Shown in pieces: positions 1 to 8,355 of a stretch of 42,977 nt of DNA. Positions within the stretch are counted from its first letter, which is position 1; each line of letters begins with the position of its first letter. Origin of the DNA: DATKMS01 sp035541735. Its GTDB lineage: Bacteria; Desulfobacterota; Binatia; HRBIN30. The stretch lies in contig DATKMS010000242.1 of the NCBI GenBank assembly GCA_035541735.1, forward strand, positions 1-42,977, in the 5' to 3' direction. The notes below the pieces were generated by a model. That model was not told the DNA's origin, did no database searches, and was given only the letters and a program-made list of their open reading frames with translations. The translations under genes and the position numbers were made by a program.

Positions 1-1110
1 CGAGACGATCGACGTCGGAATGGCGATGGCGGCGATCAGCGTCGCACGCAAGTTGGCGATGAACAGCATCACCGTCAGGCTTACCAGCACCGCCGCCAGC
101 ACGAGATGGAACTCCACCTCGTGAATCGACTTCGTGATGAAACGGGAATGGTCACGCACCACTTCCAGCGTGATGTCGGGCGGCAAGACGCTGTGCAGCT
201 CGGCCAGCCGCGCTTTGACGTGGTCAATGACGTCGACCGTGTTGGTCCCCGACTGCTTGCGGATGAGCAACGACACCGCCGGGTTGCCGTCGAGCCGCGC
301 CAGGTTGCGCGGTTCGACGAAGCTGTCGGTAACGGTGGCAACGTCGCCTATGGTGAGCGGCCGGCCGCGCACGTTGCCGACGATGAGCTGCTTGAAATCC
401 TCGACCCTGTCGAGGCGGCCCATCGTGCGCAGCACCAACTCCTTGGGTCCCTGGTCGACGTGGCCGCTGGGAATCTCGAGATTCTGCGCTCGCAGCGCCG
501 CCTTCACTTGCTGGATCGAAATGTTGTAGGCCGCCAGCTTGTCCGTGTCGACACTGACGTTGATGGCGCGTTCCAAGCCGCCGAGCAACGTCACCGAACC
601 GACACCGCGCAACGTTTCGAGGTCTTCTTTGACCTGCTTGCGGGCGATCTCGGTGACCTCGCGCAGGTTGCGCTTGCCGGCCACGGCGATACTGATGATG
701 GGGGACGACTCGACATCGAACTTGTCGACGATCGGGGCGTCAGTGCCTTCCGGGAGCTGCGAGGTAATCGCGGCGACCTTGTCGCGCACGTCCTGCGCGG
801 CAGCTTCGCGGTTCCGTTCGAGCACGAACATCACGATCACGTTCGACAGGCCTTCCTTGGTGACCGAGCGCAGCTCGTCGATACCTTCGATGGTGTTCAC
901 GGCCTCCTCGATCGGCTTGGTGACCCCGCTCTCCATCTCCTCGACGCTGGCGCCCTTGAGGGTCGTGGTCACCGTCACGATCGGAAAGTCGATGTTGGGA
1001 AACAGATCCACCGCCAGCTTGCGGTAGGAGAACACGCCGAGCGCCACCAGGAAGGCGATCAACATGGTGGCGAACACCGGGCGGCGGATGCAGAGATCAA
1101 CGAGCTTCAT
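1..1110 (-). CDS. RND efflux pump inner-membrane subunit (AcrB/HAE1 family), N-terminal 370 residues
   Basis: Reading from an ATG at 1110 on the minus strand gives an open frame that runs off the window start. It begins MKLVDLCIRRPVFATM, the typical RND start: a short cytoplasmic helix, then TM1 (about residues 12-30). Next comes the periplasmic porter region, with phrases usual for HAE1 pumps (IDFPIVTVTT, GASVEEMES, GVGSVTLLGG). TM2 and TM3 start near residue 335 (LVLAAVLVSLTVMLFIANLRA). By family knowledge these are proton-driven trimeric exporters of hydrophobic compounds, working with a periplasmic adaptor and an outer-membrane channel. Only about one third of the usual ~1040 residues is present. 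It is the third gene of a tetR-adaptor-pump operon, 177 bp after the adaptor. The substrate cannot be told. Confidence 0.93.
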   Translation of the reverse strand, partial: MKLVDLCIRRPVFATMLIAFLVALGVFSYRKLAVDLFPNIDFPIVTVTTTLKGASVEEMESGVTKPIEEAVNTIEGIDELRSVTKEGLSNVIVMFVLERNREAAAQDVRDKVAAITSQLPEGTDAPIVDKFDVESSPIISIAVAGKRNLREVTEIARKQVKEDLETLRGVGSVTLLGGLERAINVSVDTDKLAAYNISIQQVKAALRAQNLEIPSGHVDQGPKELVLRTMGRLDRVEDFKQLIVGNVRGRPLTIGDVATVTDSFVEPRNLARLDGNPAVSLLIRKQSGTNTVDVIDHVKARLAELHSVLPPDITLEVVRDHSRFITKSIHEVEFHLVLAAVLVSLTVMLFIANLRATLIAAIAIPTSIVS

Positions 1111-1140
1111 GCGAGCAACGGTCCTTTACACTGAGTCTCG

Positions 1141-1266
1141 CCCTTCGAGACGCCGCCAGAAGCAGGCGGCTCCTCAGGACGAACGCTTGGTTCATCAGGT
1201 GCACATAGAAGTTCGGCTCTCGGGCTGAGGAGGCCCCGTCTTTTCCGGGACCGTCTCGAAGCCCGC
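1141..1266. repeat. Inverted pair of REP-like palindromic elements
   Basis: The 177-bp gap between adaptor and pump genes holds two related elements in opposite orientation. Copy A (about 1142-1187) has CTTCGAGACG, a 6-bp stem GCCGCC/GGCGGC with a 7-nt loop, then CTCCTCAG. Copy B (about 1218-1266), read on the opposite strand, has the same CTTCGAGACG and CTCCTCAG boxes around a different CG-rich core. Paired CTTCGAGAC/CTCCTCAG boxes of this kind recur as dispersed elements in many environmental genomes. Here they may form an mRNA hairpin that lowers pump expression relative to the adaptor; that effect is inferred. Confidence 0.6.
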
Positions 1267-1287
1267 GTTCGCGTTTCGTCGACACGC

Positions 1288-2364
1288 TCACGACCGCGGC
1301 TCGGGGTTGGGTGGGGCGGATTCGCGCACGGTGACCGTGACGCCGTTCCCCAGCTTGGTCAGGCCCGACGTCGCGACCACCTCGTCGGGCTGCACGCCTT
1401 CGACAATCTCGACCAACCCGCCGCTGCCGCGCGTGCCGGTCTGCACTTGCCGTTCCTGAGCCGCGCCGGCGTTGATGACGAAGAGCTTGGTGACGCCGGC
1501 GAAGGTGACCAGCGCCTCTTGTGGCACCATCAAGGCGCGATCGTCCGTCCGGGTGACCACGGCGGCGTTGGCAAAGAATCCGGGTTTGAGCTTGCGGTCG
1601 TGGTTGTCGACCAGCGCTTCGACGGCCACCGAGCGGTTCTCCGGATTGGAGGCCGGGCTGATGCGTGCCAGGCGTCCGGCGAAGACGGCATCGGGATACG
1701 CATCGACCTTGACGTGCACGGCTTGCCCGACCTGCAGCTCGTGCGCGAAACGTTCGGGCACATCACCCCGCAGCTTGAGCGGATCCTCAGCCACCAGGCT
1801 GAAGAGCTGGCTGCCGGCGCGCACGTACTCCCCCGCCGACACGAAGCGCTTCGCCACGGCGCCGGTGATCGGCGACTCGACGCGCGTGTGCCGCAACGTC
1901 ACGGTCAGTGCGTCGCGCTGGGCTTGCACGACCTGGGCTTGCGTCTTCATCGTCTCGTACTCTTGCGGCGAGATGACGTTGCGCTCGCGCAGTTGGCGGC
2001 CGCGCGCCTCGTCGGCCTGCGCTTTGGCCAACGTCGCTTCCGCCTCGCGCTGGCGGGCACGCCATTGGTCATCGTCGATCTCGGCGAGCACCTGCCCGGC
2101 GTGCACCGGATCGCCCAGGTCGACGGCGAGCGCTTTGATCTGGCCTTCGACCTGGCTGGAGAGCGTGACCTCGTCTTTGCCGTACAACGTACCGACGAAG
2201 TTGACGACGCGGCTGCTTGGTTGGACGCGCACGCGCGCGACCGTCACCGGCACCGCGACCGCAGCGGCTTCGGCTGCCACCGCCTGCGGAGGGGCGGCAG
2301 GCTCGCAGCCTGACCACACGACCGCGAGGAACGCGCACATCGCAAACACACGACGCAACGTCAT
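1288..2364 (-). CDS. RND efflux periplasmic adaptor (membrane fusion protein, HlyD/AcrA family)
   Basis: A 358-residue protein with an N-terminal export signal ending in WSGC (Cys20), probably a lipoprotein although Trp at -3 is not classical for a lipobox. The two half-motifs of the lipoyl/barrel-sandwich domain are visible (GKDEVTLSSQVEGQIKAL and PITGAVAKRFVSAGEYV). They flank an alpha-helical hairpin rich in Ala, Gln and Arg (residues about 100-150). A beta-barrel and membrane-proximal domain follow. Adaptors of this family link the RND pump to an outer-membrane channel. The ATG overlaps the TGA of the TetR gene (ATGA at 2361-2364), so the two are translationally coupled. The pump gene follows, which fixes the role; the substrate is unknown. 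Confidence 0.93.
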   Translation of the reverse strand: MTLRRVFAMCAFLAVVWSGCEPAAPPQAVAAEAAAVAVPVTVARVRVQPSSRVVNFVGTLYGKDEVTLSSQVEGQIKALAVDLGDPVHAGQVLAEIDDDQWRARQREAEATLAKAQADEARGRQLRERNVISPQEYETMKTQAQVVQAQRDALTVTLRHTRVESPITGAVAKRFVSAGEYVRAGSQLFSLVAEDPLKLRGDVPERFAHELQVGQAVHVKVDAYPDAVFAGRLARISPASNPENRSVAVEALVDNHDRKLKPGFFANAAVVTRTDDRALMVPQEALVTFAGVTKLFVINAGAAQERQVQTGTRGSGGLVEIVEGVQPDEVVATSGLTKLGNGVTVTVRESAPPNPEPRS

Positions 2365-3005
2365 GAGCCGCGTGTTCCTCCGTGAACAACCTGCAGAGGG
2401 CGAGCGCGGCCCTGAACGCGACGACCGTCACCGCCGACGCCACCCAAAAAGATGGCGGTGACCAACCGCGTCAGCTCCTCTGGGCGGTCGCTCTCCGCCC
2501 GATACACGCACACGCCGCGAATCATCCCGAACAGCACCTCGACGGCAAGGCGTGCGTTGACCCGACCGATTTCACCGCGCGCCGCGGCACGCTCGATCAC
2601 CCGCCGGACCATGCCCACGACGTCGTCGCGACGTTTGCGCCAGTCGGCGCGCTCGCGGGCCTTCAGCTTCGGTTCCAGGCGCTGCATCAGCACAAAGAAG
2701 TCGCGCCGCCGCCAGAAGTAGTTCACCATGGTGCGCACCACCGCCTCGACCGTCGTCTCGAGCGGCGCGTCTTGCTGCAGCACCGCGGTGACCGCGGCGT
2801 GCAAGCCGTTCAAATCCTCACCGATGGCCGCGAGATACAGCTCCTCCTTCGAACCGAAGTACCGGTAGATGGTGCCCTTGCCGATGCCCAGGCGTTGCGC
2901 GATATCGTCCGTCAGCACCTCGTGGAACTCGCGCTCGGAGAAGATGTCGGAGGCGCAGCCGATGATCGCCAGCCGCGTCTCATTAGTCTTTTTTCTGCCG
3001 CGCAT
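2361..3005 (-). CDS. TetR/AcrR-family transcriptional repressor
   Basis: Starting at MRGRKKTNETR (ATG at 3005) the protein has 214 residues, normal for TetR. The frame stays open 30 codons further upstream, but that part crosses the predicted promoter and lacks TetR-like sequence, so 3005 is preferred. The N-terminal helix-turn-helix is plain at residues about 29-55 (LTDDIAQRLGIGKGTIYRYFGSKEELY). The remainder is an all-helical ligand and dimerisation domain with no strong family signature. Its stop overlaps the adaptor ATG. The usual role would be repression of the tetR-adaptor-pump operon, released by a pump substrate; the ligand is unknown. Confidence 0.93.
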   Translation of the reverse strand: MRGRKKTNETRLAIIGCASDIFSEREFHEVLTDDIAQRLGIGKGTIYRYFGSKEELYLAAIGEDLNGLHAAVTAVLQQDAPLETTVEAVVRTMVNYFWRRRDFFVLMQRLEPKLKARERADWRKRRDDVVGMVRRVIERAAARGEIGRVNARLAVEVLFGMIRGVCVYRAESDRPEELTRLVTAIFLGGVGGDGRRVQGRARPLQVVHGGTRGS

Positions 3006-3021
3006 TGATCGCTCGAATAAC

Positions 3022-3036
3022 GGAACTGACCAGTCC
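3022..3036. promoter_or_regulatory. Candidate TetR operator
   Basis: An imperfect palindrome, GGAACTGACCAGTCC, with perfect ACTG/CAGT arms around a 2-bp centre. It sits where transcription of the tetR operon should begin, just downstream of the predicted -10. That position fits autorepression. Arms are short for a TetR operator, so this is a candidate only. Confidence 0.4.
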
Positions 3037-3041
3037 GTCCC

Positions 3042-3070
3042 ACAATAAACCGCCGGCATACCCGAGTCAA
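3042..3070 (-). promoter_or_regulatory. Predicted sigma-70 promoter of the tetR-efflux operon
   Basis: On the minus strand, TTGACT (3070-3065) and TATTGT (3047-3042) are separated by exactly 17 bp. This matches the -35/-10 consensus at 5/6 and 4/6 positions. The predicted start (about 3035) is roughly 30 nt before the tetR ATG and within the candidate operator. Confidence 0.6.
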
Positions 3071-3134
3071 CGGAGGATCCGCGCGTGCCGGCCAACCCAA
3101 TTGCAGCGCCGCCCCTCGCATGGCAGTGTGAACC

Positions 3135-3154
3135 CCGCGGCGCGGTCGCCGCGG
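3135..3154 (+). promoter_or_regulatory. GC-only hairpin overlapping the gltA ribosome binding site
   Basis: CCGCGGCG and CGCCGCGG form a perfect 8-bp inverted repeat with a 4-nt loop (CGGT). The 3' arm ends in the first two G of the Shine-Dalgarno GGAGG (3153-3157), 6 nt before the gltA ATG. A stable stem there could limit ribosome access; the effect is inferred. Confidence 0.45.
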
Positions 3155-3163
3155 AGGTGCCGG

Positions 3164-4456
<1,293 letters not shown>

Positions 4457-4528
4457 GCCCCGGCAGGCGGCGCAGAGACACCGCTGCAGGGCCGCACCAT
4501 CGGCAGCTGGGCCGACGGGGGGGCCGGC

Positions 4529-4963
4529 TCAGAAACTCAAGCTTCGCTTACGAGCACGCAGGCCGCGGCGGCTGCCCTTGTTCTTGAAGGGCCGCCCGCC
4601 ACCGCCATCAAAGCCGCCACCCCAGGGGGGCGGACTGGCATACGCAGATGGATCTACCGTCTCACTCGGCCGACCGGGCCGCGACATTCCAAAGCGCGCA
4701 GCATCTGACCGACGCGGCCGATCCTCCGCGGTATTGACGCGCAGCTTGCGGCCATCGACCTCCTGGCCGTCGAAGCGCTTGATCGCCTCGGCAGCTCCCG
4801 CTTCGTTGGAGAACTCGACGAAGGCAAAGCCGCGGGAGCGACCGGTTTCCCGATCCGTGCCGATGTGGATGTGCGTGATCTCTCCAGCCGCCGACAGCGC
4901 AGCGGCCAGCTGCTGCTCAGTTGTACGGAAATTGAGATTCCCAACAAAAACCTTCGTCGAAAT
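4529..4963 (-). CDS. RRM-domain RNA-binding protein with apparent ATT start
   Basis: A small single-RRM protein (144 residues from the proposed start). RNP2 is VFVGNL (residues 5-10) and RNP1 is RGFAFVEF (44-51). A basic, Gly-rich tail follows (GGGFDGGGGRPF, then an Arg/Lys-rich end). Bacterial proteins of this type bind single-stranded RNA and are often cold- or stress-linked; no target is known here. The family normally opens MSTK(V/L)(F/Y)VGNL. Here the equivalent codon is ATT (4963-4961), preceded by AGGAG at 7-nt spacing, and no ATG or GTG lies close by. The nearest alternatives are a TTG 17 codons upstream and an ATG at 5068 that gives a 35-residue extension unlike an RRM. I infer an ATT start. 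Confidence 0.85.
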   Translation of the reverse strand: MSTKVFVGNLNFRTTEQQLAAALSAAGEITHIHIGTDRETGRSRGFAFVEFSNEAGAAEAIKRFDGQEVDGRKLRVNTAEDRPRRSDAARFGMSRPGRPSETVDPSAYASPPPWGGGFDGGGGRPFKNKGSRRGLRARKRSLSF

Positions 4964-5092
4964 GGCTCGACTCCTTTCTGTTCCAGGGCTGGTCCAATTG
5001 CACCCTGTGACCAACCAGGGCTGTCTTGTAGCATCTTCGGCCGCACCGCACCATAGGCCCAGGGACATCGTGCAGAACGACCCTGCCGCTGG

Positions 5093-5500
5093 CTACCGCC
5101 GACTCATCAGGTCGAAGTGGACCGTGCGTTCCGTGAACCGCCACCCGTCTGCCGTCTTGGTGAGCTGATCCTCATAGCGGCCGGCGATGGTGACCGCCAA
5201 CTGCTCGCCGCCGCGCACCACCACGACATAGCTCTGCGCTGTCGCCCGGTTGCCGTTTACCGCAACGATGCTGTTCATCACACAGTGCTTCATCAGCGGC
5301 ACGCCGTCGGTGAGCGGTAGACGCTCGAGAAACGTCTGTAAGCTCGCGCGCCCGGCGAACCGCCCCATTTTCCCCAGATCGAACGCACCGTCCGGGGTGA
5401 AGAGCTCCAGCCACGCCTCGAACTCGCCATTGTCGAAGTGGAAGCAGTAACGCGCCATCAGCTCCCGGATGGCATCTTTCTCCTCGAGGACGCTCACCAT
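5093..5500 (-). CDS. SnoaL-like / nuclear transport factor 2-fold protein
   Basis: A 135-residue protein with the plan of the SnoaL-like NTF2-fold family: an N-terminal helix (AIRELMARYCFHFDNGEFEAWLELFTPDGAFDLG), a strand/helix with HCVMNSIVAVNGNRATAQSYVVVV, and a final sheet (AGRYEDQLTKTADGWRFTERTVHFDL). Members include ring-hydroxylating dioxygenase beta-like subunits, cyclases and many uncharacterised enzymes. No partner oxygenase is near, so the reaction cannot be told. It lies upstream of the RRM gene on the same strand with a 129-nt gap and diverges from rlmI. Confidence 0.8.
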   Translation of the reverse strand: MVSVLEEKDAIRELMARYCFHFDNGEFEAWLELFTPDGAFDLGKMGRFAGRASLQTFLERLPLTDGVPLMKHCVMNSIVAVNGNRATAQSYVVVVRGGEQLAVTIAGRYEDQLTKTADGWRFTERTVHFDLMSRR

Positions 5501-5600
5501 CGGCTCCTTCCGCTGGCCTTCCTACCGCGTGACGCCCCCGACGTGCAACCGGTCCGCGCACATTCACACGCGAACGAAGTGTGCTACTGAACGCGCAGCC

Positions 5601-6782
5601 GTGTCAGAACCGATCATCCATCTCAAGCAGGGCAAGGAGCGACCGGTCTTGCTCGGGCACCCTTGGATCTTCTCCGGGGCGATCCGCGAGCTCGACCCGG
5701 CACTGCCGGCGGGGACGTTGGTGCGCATCGACAGCGCGGCGGGGGAGTTCCTCGGGCGTGGGTATGCCAACCCACGCTGCGCCATCGCCGTGCGTGTGCT
5801 CACCCGCCGAGACGAGCCCATCGATGCGCGTTTCTTCCACCGTCGGGTGGCCGACGCGCTGGCGCTGCGGCACGCCATTCTCCCTGCGGATACGGAGGCA
5901 TATCGGCTGATCAACGGCGAAGGCGACCGCCTGCCCGGGTTTGTCGCCGACGTCTATGGTCCCGTTGTCGTGCTTCAGTGCCTCACTGCCGGCGCCGCGC
6001 AGCTGAAACGTGACTTGGTCACCGCCTTGCAGGGAGCGCTAGGCCCCAGCGGAATCTACGAGCGCAGCACCGGAAGCGTGCGGCGCGAAGAGGGCCTCGA
6101 GCCAGCACACGGCGTCATCGCCGGCGCGGTGCCGGCCGACCCATTCTGGGTCCGGGAGGCAGGGCATGGCTTTCTCGTCGACGTGCACGGCGGTCAGAAG
6201 ACCGGCTTCTTTCTCGACCAGCGCGACAACCGCGCCCTGGCTGCGCAGTTCGCGCCGGGCCGCATGGTACTCAATGCCTTCGCCTACACGGGTGCGTTTT
6301 CCGTCTACGCCGGCGCCGCAGGTGCACGACACGTGGTATCGGTGGAAAGCTCCGCCCGCGCCCTCGATCTGGCGCGTCACAACTGGACCGGCAACCGGCT
6401 CCCTTCATCGACCGCCGAGTTCGTCGAGGCCGATGTGTTCGAATACCTGCGCGACACCAACCTTGCCTGGGACCTCTTGATCCTCGACCCTCCTGCACTG
6501 GTGAAGCGGCGGCACGAGGTCGAGCGTGGCGCACGAGCGTACAAGGACCTCCATCTCTGGGCCTTTCGCCGCGCCAGCACAGGTGCGTACGTGCTCACCT
6601 TCAGCTGCTCGCAACATGTCCCGGCAGACCTCTTCTGGAAGATCGTCCACGGCGCTGCGGTCGATGCGCGTCGCGAGGTCCAGGCGCTGCGGCATCTGGG
6701 CCCCGGTGCAGACCACCCCACCAGCCTGGCGCACCCCGGCGGTGAGTACTTGAAGGGACTACTGTTGCGCGTTGCGGCGTGA
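5601..6782 (+). CDS. rlmI: 23S rRNA (cytosine-C5)-methyltransferase, RlmI-like
   Basis: From a GTG at 5601 (VSEPIIHLKQGKERPVLLGHPWIFSGAI) the protein has 393 residues, close to E. coli RlmI (396). The first ~75 residues are the PUA RNA-binding domain, with the usual GHPWIFSGAI and GYANP phrases. The middle RlmI-type domain includes INGEGDRLPGFVADVYG. The SAM-dependent Rossmann domain carries GFFLDQRDNR, VLNAFAYTGAFSVYA (SAM loop), VESS and LLILDPPAL. The catalytic-type Cys is in LTFSCSQHV. The family methylates C1962 of 23S rRNA. The frame is open to 5469, but that segment overlaps the divergent SnoaL gene and is not family-like. Confidence 0.93.
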   Translation: MSEPIIHLKQGKERPVLLGHPWIFSGAIRELDPALPAGTLVRIDSAAGEFLGRGYANPRCAIAVRVLTRRDEPIDARFFHRRVADALALRHAILPADTEAYRLINGEGDRLPGFVADVYGPVVVLQCLTAGAAQLKRDLVTALQGALGPSGIYERSTGSVRREEGLEPAHGVIAGAVPADPFWVREAGHGFLVDVHGGQKTGFFLDQRDNRALAAQFAPGRMVLNAFAYTGAFSVYAGAAGARHVVSVESSARALDLARHNWTGNRLPSSTAEFVEADVFEYLRDTNLAWDLLILDPPALVKRRHEVERGARAYKDLHLWAFRRASTGAYVLTFSCSQHVPADLFWKIVHGAAVDARREVQALRHLGPGADHPTSLAHPGGEYLKGLLLRVAA

Positions 6783-6825
6783 AGGAGCTCTGCGAAAGCC
6801 TCACGCGACAACAGCCAAGAAGACT

Positions 6826-6879
6826 ACAGACAACAGATACAGGGCTGGACGCCGATGAAAGCTGCGGTCTGTTGTCTGT
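6826..6879. repeat. 12-bp perfect inverted repeat between convergent genes
   Basis: ACAGACAACAGA (6826-6837) and TCTGTTGTCTGT (6868-6879) are exact reverse complements with a 30-nt spacer. They lie between the convergent ends of rlmI and the START-like lipoprotein gene. The element could act as a bidirectional terminator hairpin, but no T-run follows on either strand. Confidence 0.5.
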
Positions 6880-6908
6880 GATCCGTTGTCCGTCCTCCGG
6901 ATCGGCTC

Positions 6909-7502
6909 TTATCCCTTGCCCGGCTGGCCCAGCGCGCGCTGCTTGACGGAGCGCGCCGCCCGCTCGAAGGAGTCGCGCGTGGCACTCATGAGCACACCGA
7001 TTGGGACATTCTGCGGCGCGCCCTTCTCCTTCACGAAGTAGACCGAAATGATGTAGCTGCGCTTGCCGTCGGGTGACGCGATGACCTCGTAGCTGCCGTC
7101 GTTGTAGTTGGCATCGCTCTGCTGCGTCTCGAACTCGATCTTGCGGTCCTCGGGATGGAGGGTCCACTTGACGCGCGCGCGGCTCTGCCGCCCGATGACG
7201 GACTGCGTGATTTGCGTCACCTTGGTGTTGCCTTCAGTACTCACCAGCGCCGCTTCGCTCACCCCCTCGACGAAGTCGGCGTAGTGCTCCGGGTCGGCGA
7301 GCGCACGGTACACCTCTGGCGCCGGTGCATCCACGAGCGAGTGAAATTCCATACGCGCTCCCTCATTCGTCTTCTCGCTCTTCTCGACGGCGAAGAAGTT
7401 CTCCTGCGCAGACCAGTTGACCGACGGCCCTTTCGAGCACGACGCGCACAGCCACAGGGCAACAGCGACTACCAGACAACCTGCAAAACGCGGTCGGCAC
7501 AT
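6909..7502 (-). CDS. START/SRPBCC-domain lipoprotein
   Basis: A 197-residue protein with a lipoprotein signal (lipobox LCASC, Cys22), then a SRPBCC/polyketide-cyclase fold. MEFHSLVDAPAPEVYRALADPEHYADFVEGVSEAALV is the typical first strand and helices of COQ10/START proteins. KVTQITQSV, ARVKWTLHPEDRKIEFETQQ and GSYEVIASPDGKRSYIISVYF form the sheet, and a long C-terminal helix closes the pocket. Members bind lipids or other hydrophobic ligands; a lipidated one probably faces the periplasm. The ATG has GGGAGG 6 nt upstream. It stands alone and is convergent with rlmI. Function beyond ligand binding is unknown. Confidence 0.85.
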   Translation of the reverse strand: MCRPRFAGCLVVAVALWLCASCSKGPSVNWSAQENFFAVEKSEKTNEGARMEFHSLVDAPAPEVYRALADPEHYADFVEGVSEAALVSTEGNTKVTQITQSVIGRQSRARVKWTLHPEDRKIEFETQQSDANYNDGSYEVIASPDGKRSYIISVYFVKEKGAPQNVPIGVLMSATRDSFERAARSVKQRALGQPGKG

Positions 7503-7550
7503 ACCTGCCTCCCTTCCGTTGTCACGACAGACGCGGGGTCTTTGTGGTGC

Positions 7551-7580
7551 TCCTTACGTGCAGCGCTTCCCGGCTGTCAA
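7551..7580 (-). promoter_or_regulatory. Possible sigma-70 promoter of the START-like lipoprotein gene
   Basis: On the minus strand a perfect -35, TTGACA (7580-7575), is followed after 18 bp by TAAGGA (7556-7551), a weak -10. It lies about 50 nt before the ATG at 7502. Only the -35 is convincing. Confidence 0.3.
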
Positions 7581-7583
7581 GAG

Positions 7584-7608
7584 CGGCCTCCGACCGGCCT
7601 CCGACCGG
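7584..7608. repeat. Short 11-bp tandem repeat
   Basis: CGGCCTCCGAC occurs twice head to tail (7584-7594, 7595-7605), followed by a partial third unit (CGG). It lies in the 159-bp gap between the divergent lipoprotein and radC genes. No function is evident. Confidence 0.7.
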
Positions 7609-7661
7609 CGCAGACGCCAACTCTACGGAGTAGACTATGGTGAGGTGCATGAGCTATAAGT

Positions 7662-8354
7662 GTGCACATGCCATCATCACTATCGATAAAAAGTTGGCCG
7701 GTGGACGACCGGCCGCGGGAGAAGCTCTTGGCGCGCGGGCCCGCGGTGCTCTCCGACGCCGAACTGCTGGCCATTCTGCTGCGCAGCGGCCAGAAAGGCG
7801 CCAGCGCGCTCGACCAGGGCCGCGCGTTGATCGAGCAGTTCGGTGACTTCCGCCGCCTCGCCGGCGCCGGCGTCGGCGATCTGTGCAAGGTCAGAGGCCT
7901 GGGGCCGGCCAAGGCGGCACAGATCCTCGCCGCCTTGGAGATCGCCAAGCGCTACGGCGAGCGCGCCTTCCGCGCCGGCGAGCCGTTCCGTGGCAGCGGC
8001 GACGTGTACGCGCACTTCCGCGAGCGTTTGGCGAGCGAGAAGCGCGAACACTTCTACGCCGTGCTGCTGGACAACAAACACCGCAAGATCAAAGACGTCG
8101 CGGTCTCCCAGGGCTCCCTCACGGCGAGCATCGTGCATCCGCGCGACGTCTTCGCGCCGGTGGTGCGCGAGGCCGCGGCCGCCGTGGTCTTCGTACACAA
8201 CCATCCCAGCGGCGATCCCACGCCCAGCAAGGAGGACATCGAGATCACCCGCCGCCTGCGCGAGGTGGGCGACATCATGGGCGTGCGGGTGCTCGACCAC
8301 ATCGTGGTCGGGGACGGTCGTTATGTGAGCTTCGTCGATGACGGCTACTGGTAG
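7662..8354 (+). CDS. radC: RadC family JAB1/MPN-domain protein
   Basis: A 230-residue, full-length RadC. The N-terminal helix-hairpin-helix part is visible (LSDAELLAILLRSG, LCKVRGLGPAKAAQILAALEIAKR). The C-terminal MPN/JAB metal site shows HNHPSGDPTPSKED near residues 178-191, with the two His and Asp that bind zinc. The protein is widely conserved but its biochemical role is unsettled; the old link to DNA repair is doubtful. The first possible start is GTG 7662 and an in-frame ATG lies at 7668; neither has a clear Shine-Dalgarno. It ends 1 bp from the convergent hydrolase gene. Confidence 0.93.
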   Translation: MHMPSSLSIKSWPVDDRPREKLLARGPAVLSDAELLAILLRSGQKGASALDQGRALIEQFGDFRRLAGAGVGDLCKVRGLGPAKAAQILAALEIAKRYGERAFRAGEPFRGSGDVYAHFRERLASEKREHFYAVLLDNKHRKIKDVAVSQGSLTASIVHPRDVFAPVVREAAAAVVFVHNHPSGDPTPSKEDIEITRRLREVGDIMGVRVLDHIVVGDGRYVSFVDDGYW

Positions 8355-8355
8355 A

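Noticed and set aside
106..1134. A 342-codon plus-strand frame at the left edge
   Set aside because: The minus-strand frame here is an unmistakable RND pump; this one is its shadow.
3005..3163. Extending citrate synthase to an ATG-type start at 3005
   Set aside because: The extension is Arg/Pro-rich and unlike the family, crosses the tetR promoter, and a good ribosome site precedes ATG 3164.
4457..4528. A terminator between convergent gltA and the RRM gene
   Set aside because: The gap is GC-rich, but I found no clear stem followed by a T-run on either strand.
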